Of a DNA stretch of 64,000 bases, positions 11,892 to 22,645 are shown in pieces; the stretch's first letter is position 1; the number at the start of each line of letters is the position of its first letter. The stretch comes from Rhinolophus ferrumequinum (Eukaryota > Chordata > Mammalia > Chiroptera > Rhinolophidae), in contig NC_046304.1 of assembly GCF_004115265.2 (NCBI RefSeq), positions 12,826,292-12,890,291 of the forward strand. The letters are read 5' to 3'. A model generated the notes under the pieces. The model saw only the letters and a program-made list of their open reading frames with translations, did no database searches and was not told the DNA's origin. Both the position numbers and the translations under genes were made by a program.

Positions 11892-12736
11892 ATTTTATCA
11901 AGGTCACCAATGACCTATATCTTGCCAAATCCAATTTTTGTTTGATTTTTCTGTTGGCACCTCACTGAACTTCTAAGCAGCATTTGATACTGTTGCACAC
12001 TGTCCTCTATGAAACACTTTCTTCTTGAACTTCCAGGATGTCCCACTCCCCTGGTTTTTCTCATCTTTCTCAACCTATTGTGCAGGTTTCCCAGCACTCT
12101 GTCCTTAATAGTCTTATGTTCTACCTTCATTCTTTCCCTTAGTGATTTTCAGCCTCTTTACCTAATTTTTTTCTCCACAAATTTTATTGTATTTCCTCTC
12201 AACTTCTTATTTTGAAAAATTTTAAACTTACTCAAAGTTGGAAGAATAGTAACACCCATCTACTCTTCCATGAAATTCATCAGTTGTTAACATTTAGCCA
12301 ACATTTGTGTGCGCACTCTTCCTCTGTCCCTCACCTCTCCTGCATCCCCGTTCACTTAATTTTTTGCTGAAACATTTGAAAGCAAGTTTCAATCAACATA
12401 ACACTTATCTCTTAAATATTTTAGCATGTATATCCCAAAATTGGAATAAAGATTTTCCTAAATAACTATAATATGGTTAGTATATCTAAGAAAATTAACA
12501 ATATGTTAATGTCATCTAATATGTAGTACCTATTCAAATTTCCCCAAATCTCCAAAATATTACTTTTGTAAAAGTTTTTCCTTTAAATCCAAGATCCAAT
12601 CAAGATTTACCTATTACATTTGGTCATTACATCTCTAGTCTGTTTTATTGCGAAACAAACACGGCCCGCCTTTTTTTTCTCTCTACAAAATTGATGTTTT
12701 TGGAAGAGCTCCCTATTATAGAATGCATTCTAGATC

Positions 12737-13317
12737 AGTGATTTTCAACTGGGGATGATTTTGCCCCTTCGGGAACATTAAGCAATGGCAGGAGACTTTT
12801 TTGGTTGTCATAACTTGGAAGGTATGTCTCAGTCCTTTTTGGCTGCTATAACAAAGCACCATAGATTGGGTAGCTTATAAACAACAGGAATTTACTTCTC
12901 ACAGTTTAGGAGGCTGGGAAGTCCAAGATCAAGGTGTCAGCAGTCTTAGTGTCTGGAGAGAACCTGCTGGCTGTCTTTTTACTATAATCTCAAATGGTAA
13001 AAGGTAGGAGGGAGTTTTTGGGGGGTCTTTTATAAGGACACTAATCCCATTCATGAAAGCTCTGTTCTGCCCTTATGACCTAATTGCCTCCCAAAGGCCC
13101 CACCTCTAAATACTATTATTACCTTGGGGATTAGGATTTCAACATATGAATCTTGGGGGGACACAAACATTTACTCTATAGCAAGGTACTACTGACATGT
13201 AGTGAGTGGGTAGAGGCCAGAAATGCTTCTAAAACGTCGTATAGTGCACAGAACACTTGCCATGACAAGAATTATCCAGCCCAAAGTTTCAGTAGTACTG
13301 AGGTCGAAAAACCCTAG
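12737..13317 (-). mobile_element. MER20 (hAT-Charlie) element, split by an LTR
   Basis: Left part 12737-12824 ('gtgattttcaactggggatgattttgcc' type) and right part 13184-13317 ('ggccagaaatgcttctaaa..', 'aattatccagcccaaag') match the two halves of MER20 in reverse orientation. A plus-strand MER20 lies at 33725-33990 for comparison. Confidence 0.8.
12825..13183 (-). mobile_element. MLT1-type MaLR solo LTR fossil
   Basis: About 360 bp starting TG and ending CA, flanked by the 5-bp duplication AGGTA (820-824 of the 12-kb block and 13184-13188), as expected for ERVL-MaLR elements. The text is diagnostic ('gctgctataacaaagcacca', 'ggaagtccaagatcaaggtg', 'aacatatgaatcttgggggg', reverse of MLT1). It is old, probably from early placental mammals, and has no coding part. 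Confidence 0.88.
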
Positions 13318-13815
13318 TGTAGATGTAGCTGATTGTTTACTTATGATTAGATTCAGGTTCGATAGTTTTTGGTGAGAAAACTACACAGGTGCTATTGTGG
13401 CTTGTTACTGAATCTCATCAGGAGGCCCTTCCTGTCAAACTGTCCCTCTTGGTGGTCCCTAAGTGTGATCACCTAAAGTGGAGGCTACTGGATCTCTCTA
13501 TTGTAAAGCTACATTTCTACCTTTGTAATTAGTAAATAATCTGTGGGGTGATACTTGAAGATCTTGTGAATGTTTTATTGCCCCAAAATATTTTAAGCAA
13601 TAGTTTCGGATTGATGATCCTTTGAAAATCAATCAAGGATCCATTGACAATCCTTGCCTGAACCAACTATCACACTGGGGAATTGCAGACTATTTATTTT
13701 CTTTTATTCTATCATTCCTTCTATGATTATTAAACTGGCATTCTCCTATAAAGAAGAGTTTTTCATTTCTATTTCTCTTTTTCATTTTAGTATTGCTATG
13801 GACTAATGGAAAATA

Positions 13816-14290
13816 TTTTCCCCCCCTTCTTCTTCCTCCCCGCCCCCCACTCTGGTTCAAGCTGTTGTTTCTCAGTCTAGTTGTGTAGTACACAGCTCCC
13901 TGGCCCATGCTGGTATTATGAGCCTTGTGTTCTTCCCGGCTGAGGCAGTTGGTCGCTGGTTGTCAGACGGCCGCTCACAGCAGCTCATGGTAGCTCTCGC
14001 TGGCTGGTGGCCGCTCATGCTGGCTGTTGGCCACTTACGCTGGCCACTGGCCACTCAAGCCAGCACACAGTAGCCCACAGCAGCACACAGCAGCTCAGGC
14101 TGGCTGCTGGCCACTCATGCTGGCCACTGGCCACTCCTGGCAGCCCACAGCAGCCCAGCTCCAGGGAGAGCTGTTGTTTACAATCTTAGCTGTAGAGGGC
14201 ACAGCTCACTGGCCCATGTGGGAATCGAACCAGTGACCTCAGGTGTTAGGAGCATGGCGCTCCAACCACCTGAGCCACCAGGCCGCCCAG
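13816..14290 (-). mobile_element. tRNA-derived SINE, ggc-cac-rich subtype, minus strand
   Basis: The third copy of the subtype with a repeat-rich middle (about 13970-14160), ending in the reversed tRNA-like head at 14195-14290. A clear flanking duplication was not found. Confidence 0.88.
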
Positions 14291-14705
14291 TGTTTCTTTT
14301 TGTGTTGATGAAAATGTTCTAAAATTGATTGTGGTGATGATTGTTTACCTTAATAAATATACTAAAAAGCAAGGTTTCCAGGAGGGAATTCCTGCCCATT
14401 CTCAGGAATTTCTTCGCTTTTCTGTTCCCAAATCCTGAGAAAAGTTGGTCAGGAAATCAGGAAAATTGGCTCCTTGAACCCGGGTGGTCGGTAGTATCAG
14501 CTGTCACTTTGCAGACATGATTCATCGTGGAGAACAGAAAACAGTTTATATCTTGGGATTCGGGAACGGGAAAGCAAAACAAATTTCTGAGAATGGGCGG
14601 GAATTCCCACATGGAAACCCTACTAAAAACCACTGACATGTATACCTTCAAAGGGTGAATTTTTTGTTATTTGAATTATATCTCAATAAAGCTGTAATAA
14701 AAAAA
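14291..14705 (+). mobile_element. L1 3' end with A-run, split by a hAT MITE
   Basis: 'ttctaaaattgattgtggtgatg' and, after the insertion, 'ttatttgaattatatctcaataaagctgt' followed by an A-run, form the typical 3' terminus of old L1 elements. Confidence 0.75.
14369..14621. mobile_element. hAT-type MITE with 8-bp target duplication
   Basis: A 253-bp unit with terminal inverted repeats of about 38 bp (ggtttccaggagggaattcc at the left; its imperfect complement ends at 14621). It is flanked by the perfect 8-bp repeat ACTAAAAA (14361-14368 and 14622-14629), the length typical of hAT transposons. The L1 text is continuous when the unit and one repeat are removed. No reading frame is present. Confidence 0.88.
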
Positions 14706-14734
14706 GTAGGAAATACAGGACATATAGGTTAATT

Positions 14735-15358
14735 TCCCCATTTTTTTCTTAACAAAATTTAGCATACTATATGTACTTTTTGAACTCTGCTTTTTTCACT
14801 TAACAGTGTATCTTGGTATTCACTTCAAATTAGTACACAGAACTCCTCTTCATTCTTTTTATGGCTACATAGTATTCAATTATTTAGCTGTACCATATAT
14901 AATTCAACAAGTTTCCTATGTAGGTTGCATTTGGGTTGTTTTTAATGTTTTGCTATTAAAAATAATGCCACAATTAATAACCTTGTGTATTTGTTGTTTC
15001 ATATTTTTGCAGATATAGCCTCAGGGTAACTTCCTATAAAAGAGGTTACTGGGTCAAGGGTAAATGCATATGAATATATAATTTCATTAAATATTGCCAA
15101 ATTTTCCTTCTATAGTGTTCTGTTTTGTGCTTCCAACAGCAATGTAAGAGAGAGTGCCTATTTTCCTCACAGCCCACTAATAGAGTAGGTTGTTAACCTT
15201 TTGAATTTTTGTCAATCAATGGGTGAGAAACAATATCTCAGTGTAGTTTCAATTTGAATTCTTTTTTGAGTGAGGTTGAGCATCTTGAGTTTAAAGAACT
15301 TCTGATGACTTTTTAAATGAACTGCTGTCTTTTGCCCATTTTTCTATCACGTTTTTGG

Positions 15359-15362
<4 letters not shown>
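14735..15362 (-). mobile_element. Old L1 3' region, minus strand
   Basis: 'tttatggctacatagtattcaatt', 'taaaaataatgccacaat', 'ttactgggtcaagggtaaatg' and 'ttttgcccatttttctatc' are landmark phrases of reversed L1M/L1MA-type 3' sequence. Confidence 0.7.
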
Positions 15363-15396
<34 letters not shown>

Positions 15397-15434
15397 TTCT
15401 CTCATATATATACATATATACATATATATACATA
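15363..15434 (+). repeat. (CA)n followed by TA-rich microsatellite
   Basis: About sixteen CA dinucleotides (15363-15395), then degenerate atatatacatata units to about 15434. Confidence 0.95.
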
Positions 15435-16425
15435 CTCTAGCTGTTGACTATAAATATCATCTAAACTGCTGACTCTGAAACCATATGCCATACCTGAGCT
15501 CCAAATCTGTATATCCAACTATCTACTTGACATTTTCACTTAGATACCCAATAGGCTCTTAGATACACCATGGTAAAAACAGTACTCTTTGTTTTTCCCC
15601 TCAGCAAATGCTCATCTTAAAAAATTATACCCAGGCAGCTGATTGGCTCAGTTGGTTAGAGCGCAGTGCTCATAACACCAAAGTCGCGGGTTCAGTTCCC
15701 ACATGGGCCAGTGAGCTCTGCCCTCCACAACTAGACTAAAAACGACGACCTGACTTGGAGCTGATGGGTCCTGGAAAAACACACTGTTCCTCAATATTCC
15801 CCAATAAAAAATAAATTATACCCAAACACTTGATCATTTTTTTTTGTACCTCCTCTGGTATAACCCTGGACCAAACCACCGTCATTTATCTCCCTAACTA
15901 ACACCTCCTAACTGGCCTCCCCACTTCCTCTTTACCATTCCCCAACCCCACAATCCATTTTCCAAATAGTGATCAGGGTGCTCTCTTTAAAAGTATATAT
16001 CAAATAATATAGCTCTTCTGTTTAAAACTCTCAATGGCTACCCATGGTAGATGGAATAAAACAGAATAGAATTCAATTCTTTTCGGCTTCAATGTCTTAC
16101 AGGATTTGACCCTTGCCTACCTCTCTAATTGTTTCCCACCACTCTGGCCCTCATTCTCCCTGCTCTAGTTATCATGGCTTTCTTTTGTCTCTTGAACATG
16201 CTAAGCTTGTTATACACACACTCTCAGGAGTTTTACGTTTCTCCTCTTTTTGCATGAATATTCTTCCCTTCCACATCTTCCTGTGACTGCCTCCATTTTC
16301 CCACTCAGGTCTCAGACAAAGCAACTCCAGCCCATCCCCCTATCGCTCTAGTTGATTTTATTCAAAGTCTCTCCCTAAACCAGTTGCTGTTCTGGACATC
16401 TCAGTAATACGAGCAAACAAATTCA
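15435..16425 (+). mobile_element. L2 LINE ORF2 C-terminal remnant, split by a SINE
   Basis: 'ctgagctccaaatctgtatatccaac', 'aactggcctccccacttcc', 'tcaatggctacccat' and 'gaatattcttcccttcca' follow the order of the L2 reverse-transcriptase C-terminal region. It is ancient. The SINE at 15634-15812 interrupts it. Confidence 0.78.
15634..15812 (+). mobile_element. Short single-unit tRNA(Ile)-like SINE
   Basis: The head resembles tRNA-Ile: ggctcagttggttagagcgc (A box and D arm), then ctcataacaccaaag in the anticodon region and gcgggttcagttcccacatg (B box). The tail is 'ggagctgatgggtcctgg' plus 'aatattccccaataaaaaat'. It is flanked by the 12-bp duplication AAATTATACCCA (15622-15633 and 15813-15824). 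This looks like the simplest, perhaps founding, form of the SINE in this window. Confidence 0.92.
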
Positions 16426-16429
16426 CCTT

Positions 16430-17140
16430 CTTTTTAAAAACCAGTATGAGTGTTTTTTTTTTCTCTTGCAACAAAGCAATTTGTTAATATATTTATAAAA
16501 ATGTATCAATAATAAAGGTGGCATTTCAAATCAGTGGGGAAATAATCATTTGGGAACAATTGCCTAACCATCTGAAAAAAATAAAGTTAGTTTCCGTACC
16601 TCATACCATATAAAAAGTTATTCCTAGTAGATTAAAAAGCTAAAATGAAAAAGTGAAACTGTACAAATATTGGGAAAACTATTGAGAATACATTTATGAA
16701 TTTGGGAGTGAGAAAGGCCTCTTGGACAAGATAAGAATTCAGAAACTATGAAAGGATAGATTAGTTGGCAATTAAAATGTAAAACTTCTGTAAATACGTA
16801 ATACTACTAGTATTATTAAAATTAAAAAACAAATAACAAACTGGAAGAAAATGCACCGTATATAACATACAAAAGGTTGATATCCAAAATATGTTAAGAG
16901 TTCCTACAAACCAATAATAAAAGACAACAAGTGACAAATGGGCAAAAGATAAATAAAATTCATTGTAGAAAAAATACAAACAGCTAATAAAATTATGGAA
17001 AGATTTCTAACCTCACTGATATTCAGGGAAATGCTTATTAAAATGACATTAACATATAATCTTTTACCCATCAGATTGACAGACATAAAGAAGATTGATA
17101 AAAGCCAGTATTGGCAAGGAAGTGACAGCAAAAGAAATAT
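16430..17140 (+). mobile_element. Old L1 3' region fragment
   Basis: 'gaaagatttctaacctcactgat', 'cccatcagattgacagacat' and 'gccagtattggcaagg' are L1 3'-region phrases. The fragment is diverged and partly rearranged. Confidence 0.65.
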
Positions 17141-17940
17141 ACACTTTGGAGTGAAAGTTGGATTTGAATTCTGGTTCTTCCTTTCACTGTGTGACTTTGG
17201 CAAATCATTTAACCTCTGAGCTCTGGGATATTAAGTGGAACCTACTTCAAAGACTTGTGATGAGGATTGTGGAGATAACACAGGTAAAAATCTCTAGCAT
17301 TGTAGTCGGTGCTGGGTTAAATGGTAGGTATTATTAGTAGCAGTAACGGTTAAAATTCTGGTCTGTAATCCAATGAGAAGTGAAAGGCAGGTGAATGGTG
17401 ACCAAATAGAATTAAATCACACAGATTTAATCTGCAGATTGTAGATCTTCTCACCACCAAGGATTCCTTATTATTTGCTCCATATATTCCTAGTGTTATT
17501 CATTTGTTCATCCATCCATCCATTTATTCATTCAATAAGTATTTATTGAGCACATCTTATGTTAGGCATTAGACATACAATATTAGAAATGAATGGCTAT
17601 CTCTATTTTCTTGGAATTGACACCTTACACCAATGGGAGAAAGAGACACATAGATAGTTGGCAACAAATGTAGCATGGGAGTTACACATGGGCACTGGAC
17701 CCATCTGGGTGTGACTTCCAGCTCTATCACTTACTAGCTCTGTGATCCTGGATGAGTTATTTAACCTCTTCAGTCACATCATCAATAAAATGGGTTGACA
17801 ACATTCCTCCCCCCATTTCCCCATCATAAGGTTCTTCGGAGGATTAGATGAGTCAATACAAACGTAAAATACTTTGCCCAGTGCCTGGCACAATGGTGTA
17901 CACTAGTAAATGTCAGTGATTTTTATTTCCAGGCAATAAT
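17141..17940 (+). repeat. MIR, L2 tail, MIR
   Basis: A MIR lies at about 17150-17335 ('ctggttcttcctttcactgtgtgac', 'catttaacctctgagc'). An L2 3' end follows at about 17500-17670 ('ttcattcaataagtatttattgag'). A second MIR at about 17680-17910 is better preserved ('gacttccagctctatcacttactag', 'tgcccagtgcctggcac'). Confidence 0.75.
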
Positions 17941-19300
17941 GCCACTGTGTGGTTGACGTTATATAAGAGGGGGATTCTGAGAGAAGGGAGAACCCACCAG
18001 ATGTAAAGATACTTGTCTATCTAGCAAACTACATATTTAAGTAATAATGGGTCCTTCTTTGTATTATTAATCAACAGCAAATATAGAACTGGAATAAGAA
18101 CTTCTAATCAGCATGAGATAAGCTATGTGATATAATTTCTGTCCAAAGCAAAGAAACTTGACATTTTAGCCTTGGGACCTTATCTAGTGTCAATGGGACA
18201 GTTCCGTTAGGCTTTGGGAATATTGGAAATTTCTACCCTGGATCTCTGGGAATACTTTCACAGACTGACTTCTAAGGTGCAGGGGTCTGTCTTCCCCAGG
18301 ATGGAAACTACTGATCTAGGAAAACAGGAAGGAAAGAAGAGAAGGAGAGGAGGAAGCAGACATTTATAGATCAACTATTGTGTGTTAGGGGCTAGGTACT
18401 GTATTGCTTTAGTCCTCCTGATGTGCCATGAGACTGGTCTATTAACCTCATTTTAGAGATAAGTAAACAAGAGCTCAAAGAAGTTAAATAATGTATTCTG
18501 AGTCAACAGCTAATCTGCGTCAGAATTTCCAGGTCTTCCGATTCAAAGCTTGGAGCCCTTCCCTGGACATCAACCTGCAACTTGTGAGAGTATGGGAAAG
18601 AAGTCATCCTTCAGTTTTGGGTACTCTTCCGGATACTTCTCACTTGGGAGAGGAATAGGGCGAGGATGGATAGGAGCAATGCTCACTAATCATTGTCTTC
18701 CCACTTCAGGTCCCAGGAGGGGAAAGTAGCTGCTCGTGGCAAAATGGACTAGGGGATAACTGGAGAGACAGGGATCAGGCTGGGGTATTATGGCTGAGGA
18801 CATAATGGTGTCTGTCTCTGATGGGCTCTTCCTGGGAACCCTTATCGAGGAAGCCAGCACCCAGGTTGGGACTTTCCAAGTCACCATGTGCCTAAAAGCA
18901 GATCAGGCCCCTGAGGGAGAGTCCTGATTCTTGTTCTTCCCCTATAACCTTCCCTGAAGCTCTCCCTGTTGAAAGCCAGAGAAGTATGGTACCCTGACCC
19001 TACTCCCTGGTCCCTTCCTGCCATTGAGAGTTTGGGTCCTAGAGAGAGAGCCCCAACACTACTGAGTACTATCAGCTGAACCCCAAGTTGGGACACCTGG
19101 TCTGATAGCCATGTCTGTACTTACAGAAGCCACAGGATAGAATTTTGAAATGGAACTTATCCAGGAAAATTTGGTTTATCTACTCTGTGCCTATTGTACA
19201 ACTTTTGGGTTGCTGTGAGGAGTTAAACGAAATAATACGATATACAGGAAAGCGCGTAGTAAATTTTAAAATGCAGCAAACTTATTACTGTCATTACAGA
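17941..19300. other. Intergenic, mostly unique
   Basis: No gene was recognised. A MIR-like stretch lies at about 18355-18550. Minus-strand open frames at 18690-19096 resemble no protein I know and have no splice or start context to support them. Confidence 0.5.
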
Positions 19301-19304
19301 ATAC

Positions 19305-20235
19305 AAAATTAAAAAGGGCTGTAAAGATGGTCTCGTCTAATCTCCCAAATGTAGCAGGAATCCCTTCTATAGCACCTCTGATCAATTGCCAGCCAACTCT
19401 ACTTGCATACTTCCAATGACAGGGAGCTCACTCCCCAAAAGGAAGCCACTTCTCTCTCTGGTTAACTCTGACTGAGAAAAAGTTCTTTAGATTGAGTTGA
19501 AGCCTGTCTTGCTGCAATCTCTGGGCACACAGCACATTTGTACCCTCTGTCCTCCAGTGTTTGGGGCGAGTCTTCACGTCTCAAGTCTTCTTTTCTTTCC
19601 CAGACTAACTTTCTCTGGTATCTCCATGTACTTTGCACAGAGAAAGTTTCACTCCTTGGGGCTCCACCTACTCCAGCTGGTCAGCGTCTCCTCGCAAATA
19701 ATGGTGCCTAGAACAAACACAACACTGCTGATGTGTCCTGATCAGGGCAAAGTGCAGGGGAGGTATCACCTCCTATAATCTACACTGTGCGGCTGTATTA
19801 ATGAATCACAACTCGAGTGCTTTCCAGCAGTTGCATCGAATTTGCTCATTTTAAGCTTGTAACCAACAAGCACTCCCAAATCTTTTTTTTATTTATTTTT
19901 TATTAGTTTCAGGTGTACAAAGCAATGTAACAGACATTTAAATCCCTCATAAAGTGATAACCCAACCCCCAAGTTACTACCACTCTGACAGATAGCTGTT
20001 ATAATACCATTGACTCTCTTCCCTATGTTGTACTCCACATCCCGTGACTATACATACCTACATATTTAGTTATAGTTGACATTCAATATTGCGCTACTTT
20101 AGCTTCAGGTGTACAGCACAGTGGTCAGGCATCTACACAGTCTATGAAGTGGTCACCCTGGTAAGCCCAGTGCCCATAAGCACTTCCAAATCTTTATCAC
20201 CAAACTACGTCAAAGTTTGTGCTTCCCAGATTTAT
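19305..20235 (+). repeat. Ancient dispersed repeat, family not named
   Basis: The text 'gacagggagctcact', 'gaaaaagttctttagattgag', 'tgatcagggcaaagtgcag' and 'ttaagcttgtaaccaacaagcac' matches a widespread ancient mammalian repeat that I recognise by wording but cannot name safely. The L1 insertion at 19886-20177 interrupts it. Confidence 0.45.
19886..20177 (-). mobile_element. Lineage-type L1 3' end, minus strand
   Basis: 'tattagtttcaggtgtacaa', 'taaagtgataacccaa' and 'atgttgtactccacatcccg' occur. The copy is 5'-truncated and flanked by an 18-bp duplication with one mismatch, AAGCACT-Y-CCAAATCTTT (about 19868-19885 and 20178-20195). Related copies lie at 24790 and 42305. This is a younger L1 than the surrounding repeats. 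Confidence 0.85.
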
Positions 20236-20239
20236 AATT

Positions 20240-20890
20240 AGTTTAAACGGACCCATGTTAAGAAATATCACATTGCCAGCACCCGAGAAGGGAGGCTTTT
20301 ACGCGCCCTCCTTAATCGCATGCCCCTCGTTCCCTGGTCCAGGGACCACTGTCATACCTTCTGTGATACTGGTTCTGTTCCTATCTTTACAGTTTACCAA
20401 CTATGTGTGCATAATGTTTAGTTTTGCCCGTTTTGGAACTTTATATAAATGGAATCACGCTATATTTTATAATTTGTTTCTTTCTCTCAAAATTGTTTGT
20501 GAGATTCATCTATGTTGACTATGTAGCTGTAGTTTGTTCATTTTCATTGCTGTAAAGTATTCCATTGTATGAATATTTTAAAATTTATCTGTTCTATTGT
20601 TAATAAATATTTGGGTTATTTATGTATTTGTTGTATTTTGCCACTATGAATAATTTTGTGCACAATGTGCCATGTAATTGATAAGTAATTAATTCATGTG
20701 TTTAAATTTTATCACCCAATTTCCTTTAGAACATAAAAATCATCTCTTTTACACTTAATAAAGGCTTTGAGCACACATTAGTTTTCTTTAAATATATACT
20801 GCGGGGTGGAATTGCTGGGTTTGGGGTTTATCTAAAAATATGAAAATATACGTAACTCTTACATCTCCTGATTTGAAAATTGTGTTTCAA
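20240..20890 (-). mobile_element. Old L1 3' region, minus strand
   Basis: 'tatataaatggaatcacgc', 'tgctgtaaagtattccattg', 'gaataattttgtgcacaatg' and 'tggaattgctgggttt' are reversed L1M landmarks. Confidence 0.7.
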
Positions 20891-22159
20891 CCACCTCCTT
20901 GGTATGGGGAGTTATAGATGTCCAAACCAGCAGCCTGACCATTTCTGACTGATGATCTTGAGGGTTTGGCTTCAAGCCCCAGCTTATCAATGGCAGTGAA
21001 CGTGTCTCTCACTCACTGGAAGGAGCCCTTTCTGTAGAGAGCATCCATGTCTGCTATTTTTATGGCCACTGCCTCACAGTAGTCATCACAAGACAGAGGA
21101 TGCACTGGGCTGCCTTATTCTGGACAAAGGTCTCCCAGCCAAGCACAGATTTGCCCACCCAGGAAAGTCATTTATGGAGAGGTGAGGGTGGGGGGGGAAT
21201 GATCCTGCTTGCTCTCCCAAAGGCACATCACCCATTCGAGGATATTAACTGCTCAAAAACTCAGGCTGGATATAGGCCCTCCCCTGATGTTAGCAAGATT
21301 TAGGACAAAAGTAGATGCCGCATGGCTACCTAATTATTTAAAATTATAAATCACTCCAACTAACTGGTAACCTTAGTATATTCTATTCTGCTTGGACAAA
21401 TATACATCTTTAATGATGCAGATTCAAATTTAGAATTCCTGGATTCCTCAGATTTATGAACTTGAATGAGGTGGTGACGCGAATGCACTGTTGGCTTATA
21501 GCCCACCTGTCTTCTTTTCCCACCTCTGTCCTGCACTAGGGATCTGTGGCCACAGCGGATCAAATGTCCAAATGCTGTGCCACGTACCCCAAACACAGCT
21601 GCCCCTTAGCCACTTTTAGGGATGTCCTGACTCTGTCCTAGAGAGAATGGACCTGGGGAAGAGGCCACAGCCTCCAGCCATTTGCGGAAGGAATTCTGGG
21701 GTCTGGGGTTCCCAGAACTTGGCACAAGAGCCAGATTGGTATGTTCCCTGGACCTGTGGAATCACCCTGTAGGAGGAATGTGGCTAGAAAGGAGCCTCTA
21801 ACTACGGGACCTAAGGTAGGCTCTCTTGCCCAGGTTAAGGGCAGTACTGTCTCTTTATCATCTCTCTTCTCGCTCCTGAATGCAGGCACCGTGTCTGGAT
21901 CTATCTCTAGCATTTAGCACAGTGCCTGCCACCTAAGTCACATAGTGCGTAGGTGCTTATGGAAAGTAAGTCCGAAACAGTTCCTCACATTTTACCTCAT
22001 TTAAACTCATCTTAGCCATCATGCTTTGAGGCTCAAAGAGGTTAAGTGACTCGCCCAAGGTCACACAGCTAGAAGTGTAGACGCTGGATCTGCACTCACT
22101 TCACCAACCGGCCTCCTCTCTCATCTTTCTAGTATTTGTTTCTTTGCCTTTGTGCTGGG
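20891..22159. other. Upstream flank of the promoter, nothing recognised
   Basis: No gene was recognised. A short MIR-like stretch ('gaggttaagtgactcgcccaagg') lies at about 22035-22075. A G-run sits at 21187-21198. Confidence 0.5.
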
Positions 22160-22340
22160 ACGAAGGGACGGAAGCGGTCGCTCTAAACTGCCGGGCTTTA
22201 CCTGCCGCCGTCCCTCCTCCACACCCTTCTATCCCTCTCCCCAATTTTATCTAACGCGGTCCAGCAACTAGCTCCGCGGCGTTCCGAGCCTCCCCACCCA
22301 CCGCTCACTGTCCCAGCGCGAAGCCCCGCCCCCTCAGGGC

Positions 22341-22351
22341 GACGTCACGTG
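22341..22351 (+). promoter_or_regulatory. Overlapping CRE-like and CACGTG E-box site
   Basis: GACGTCACGTG combines an ATF/CREB-type core (GACGTCA) with a palindromic CACGTG E-box, 261 bases before the start codon. GTCACGTG is the core of sites bound by TFEB/MITF and USF factors. Function is inferred from motif only. Confidence 0.5.
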
Positions 22352-22414
22352 CCGCTCCGTCTCCCCCCCCCCCCGCCCCACGCGCCTGCGCACCGCTTAT
22401 TTCCCGCTGTCAGG

Positions 22415-22546
22415 ATGAGGAGGCGGAGGTCGGCGTTCGGGTCCGTCTCTGCCCGCGGCTGTGGCGGCGCCGGCGGCTCCAGCCTTAGCGGTTCCTCCCT
22501 GGGCGGCGGCGGCGGCGGCTCCGTCGACGCCTCCTCCGCCAGCTGA
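22415..22546 (+). CDS. Possible upstream ORF in the RABEP1 leader (43 codons)
   Basis: An ATG with A at -3 opens a 43-residue frame (MRRRRSAFGSVSARGCGGAG...) that stops at 22546, 66 bases before the RABEP1 start. It includes a six-unit GGC run (glycines). If the transcript begins upstream of 22415, this frame could lower translation of rabaptin-5. It is low-complexity and GC-driven, so it may have no role. Confidence 0.3.
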   Translation: MRRRRSAFGSVSARGCGGAGGSSLSGSSLGGGGGGSVDASSAS

Positions 22547-22611
22547 GCCCGCGGGAGCCCGGGTCGCCGCTTCCCCGTCCATCTCCTCTCCCCGAGGCCC
22601 GCCGCCTGGCC

Positions 22612-22645
22612 ATGGCGCAGCCGGGCCCGGCTTCTCAGCCTGACG
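22612..22645 (+). CDS. RABEP1: RABEP1 (rabaptin-5) coding exon 1
   Basis: The exon encodes MAQPGPASQPD plus the first base of Val12. The start codon lies in a strong Kozak context (gccATGg). The donor is G|gtgagg at 22646, leaving a phase-1 junction that joins perfectly to exon 2 to give VSLQQRVAEL. Rabaptin-5 is a cytosolic coiled-coil effector recruited to early endosomes by Rab5-GTP. It partners with the exchange factor Rabex-5 and also binds Rab4. This short exon supplies only the flexible N-terminus. The 174-residue open frame that continues past 22645 is intron read-through, not protein. Confidence 0.96.

Larger units (their letters stand above)
10560..12190 (+). mobile_element. L2 LINE ORF2 remnant carrying three insertions
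   Basis: The blocks 10600-10866, 11583-11648 and 11892-12190 read as consecutive pieces of an L2 reverse-transcriptase region. Diagnostic text includes 'aaggtcaccaatgacct', 'gcagcatttgatactgttg' and 'ttgaacttccaggatg'. Between them lie a fold-back MITE, a SINE and a second TIR element. It is ancient and non-functional. Confidence 0.75.
12225..13815 (-). mobile_element. Ancient L1 3' region, minus strand, with nested insertions
   Basis: Text such as 'ggaagaatagtaacacccat', 'catttggtcattacatctct', 'tgattagattcaggttc' and 'tcaatcaaggatccattgac' follows the order of old L1M/HAL1-type 3' sequence read in reverse. A MER20 element splits it at 12737-13317, and that MER20 is itself split by a MaLR LTR. 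Confidence 0.65.
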
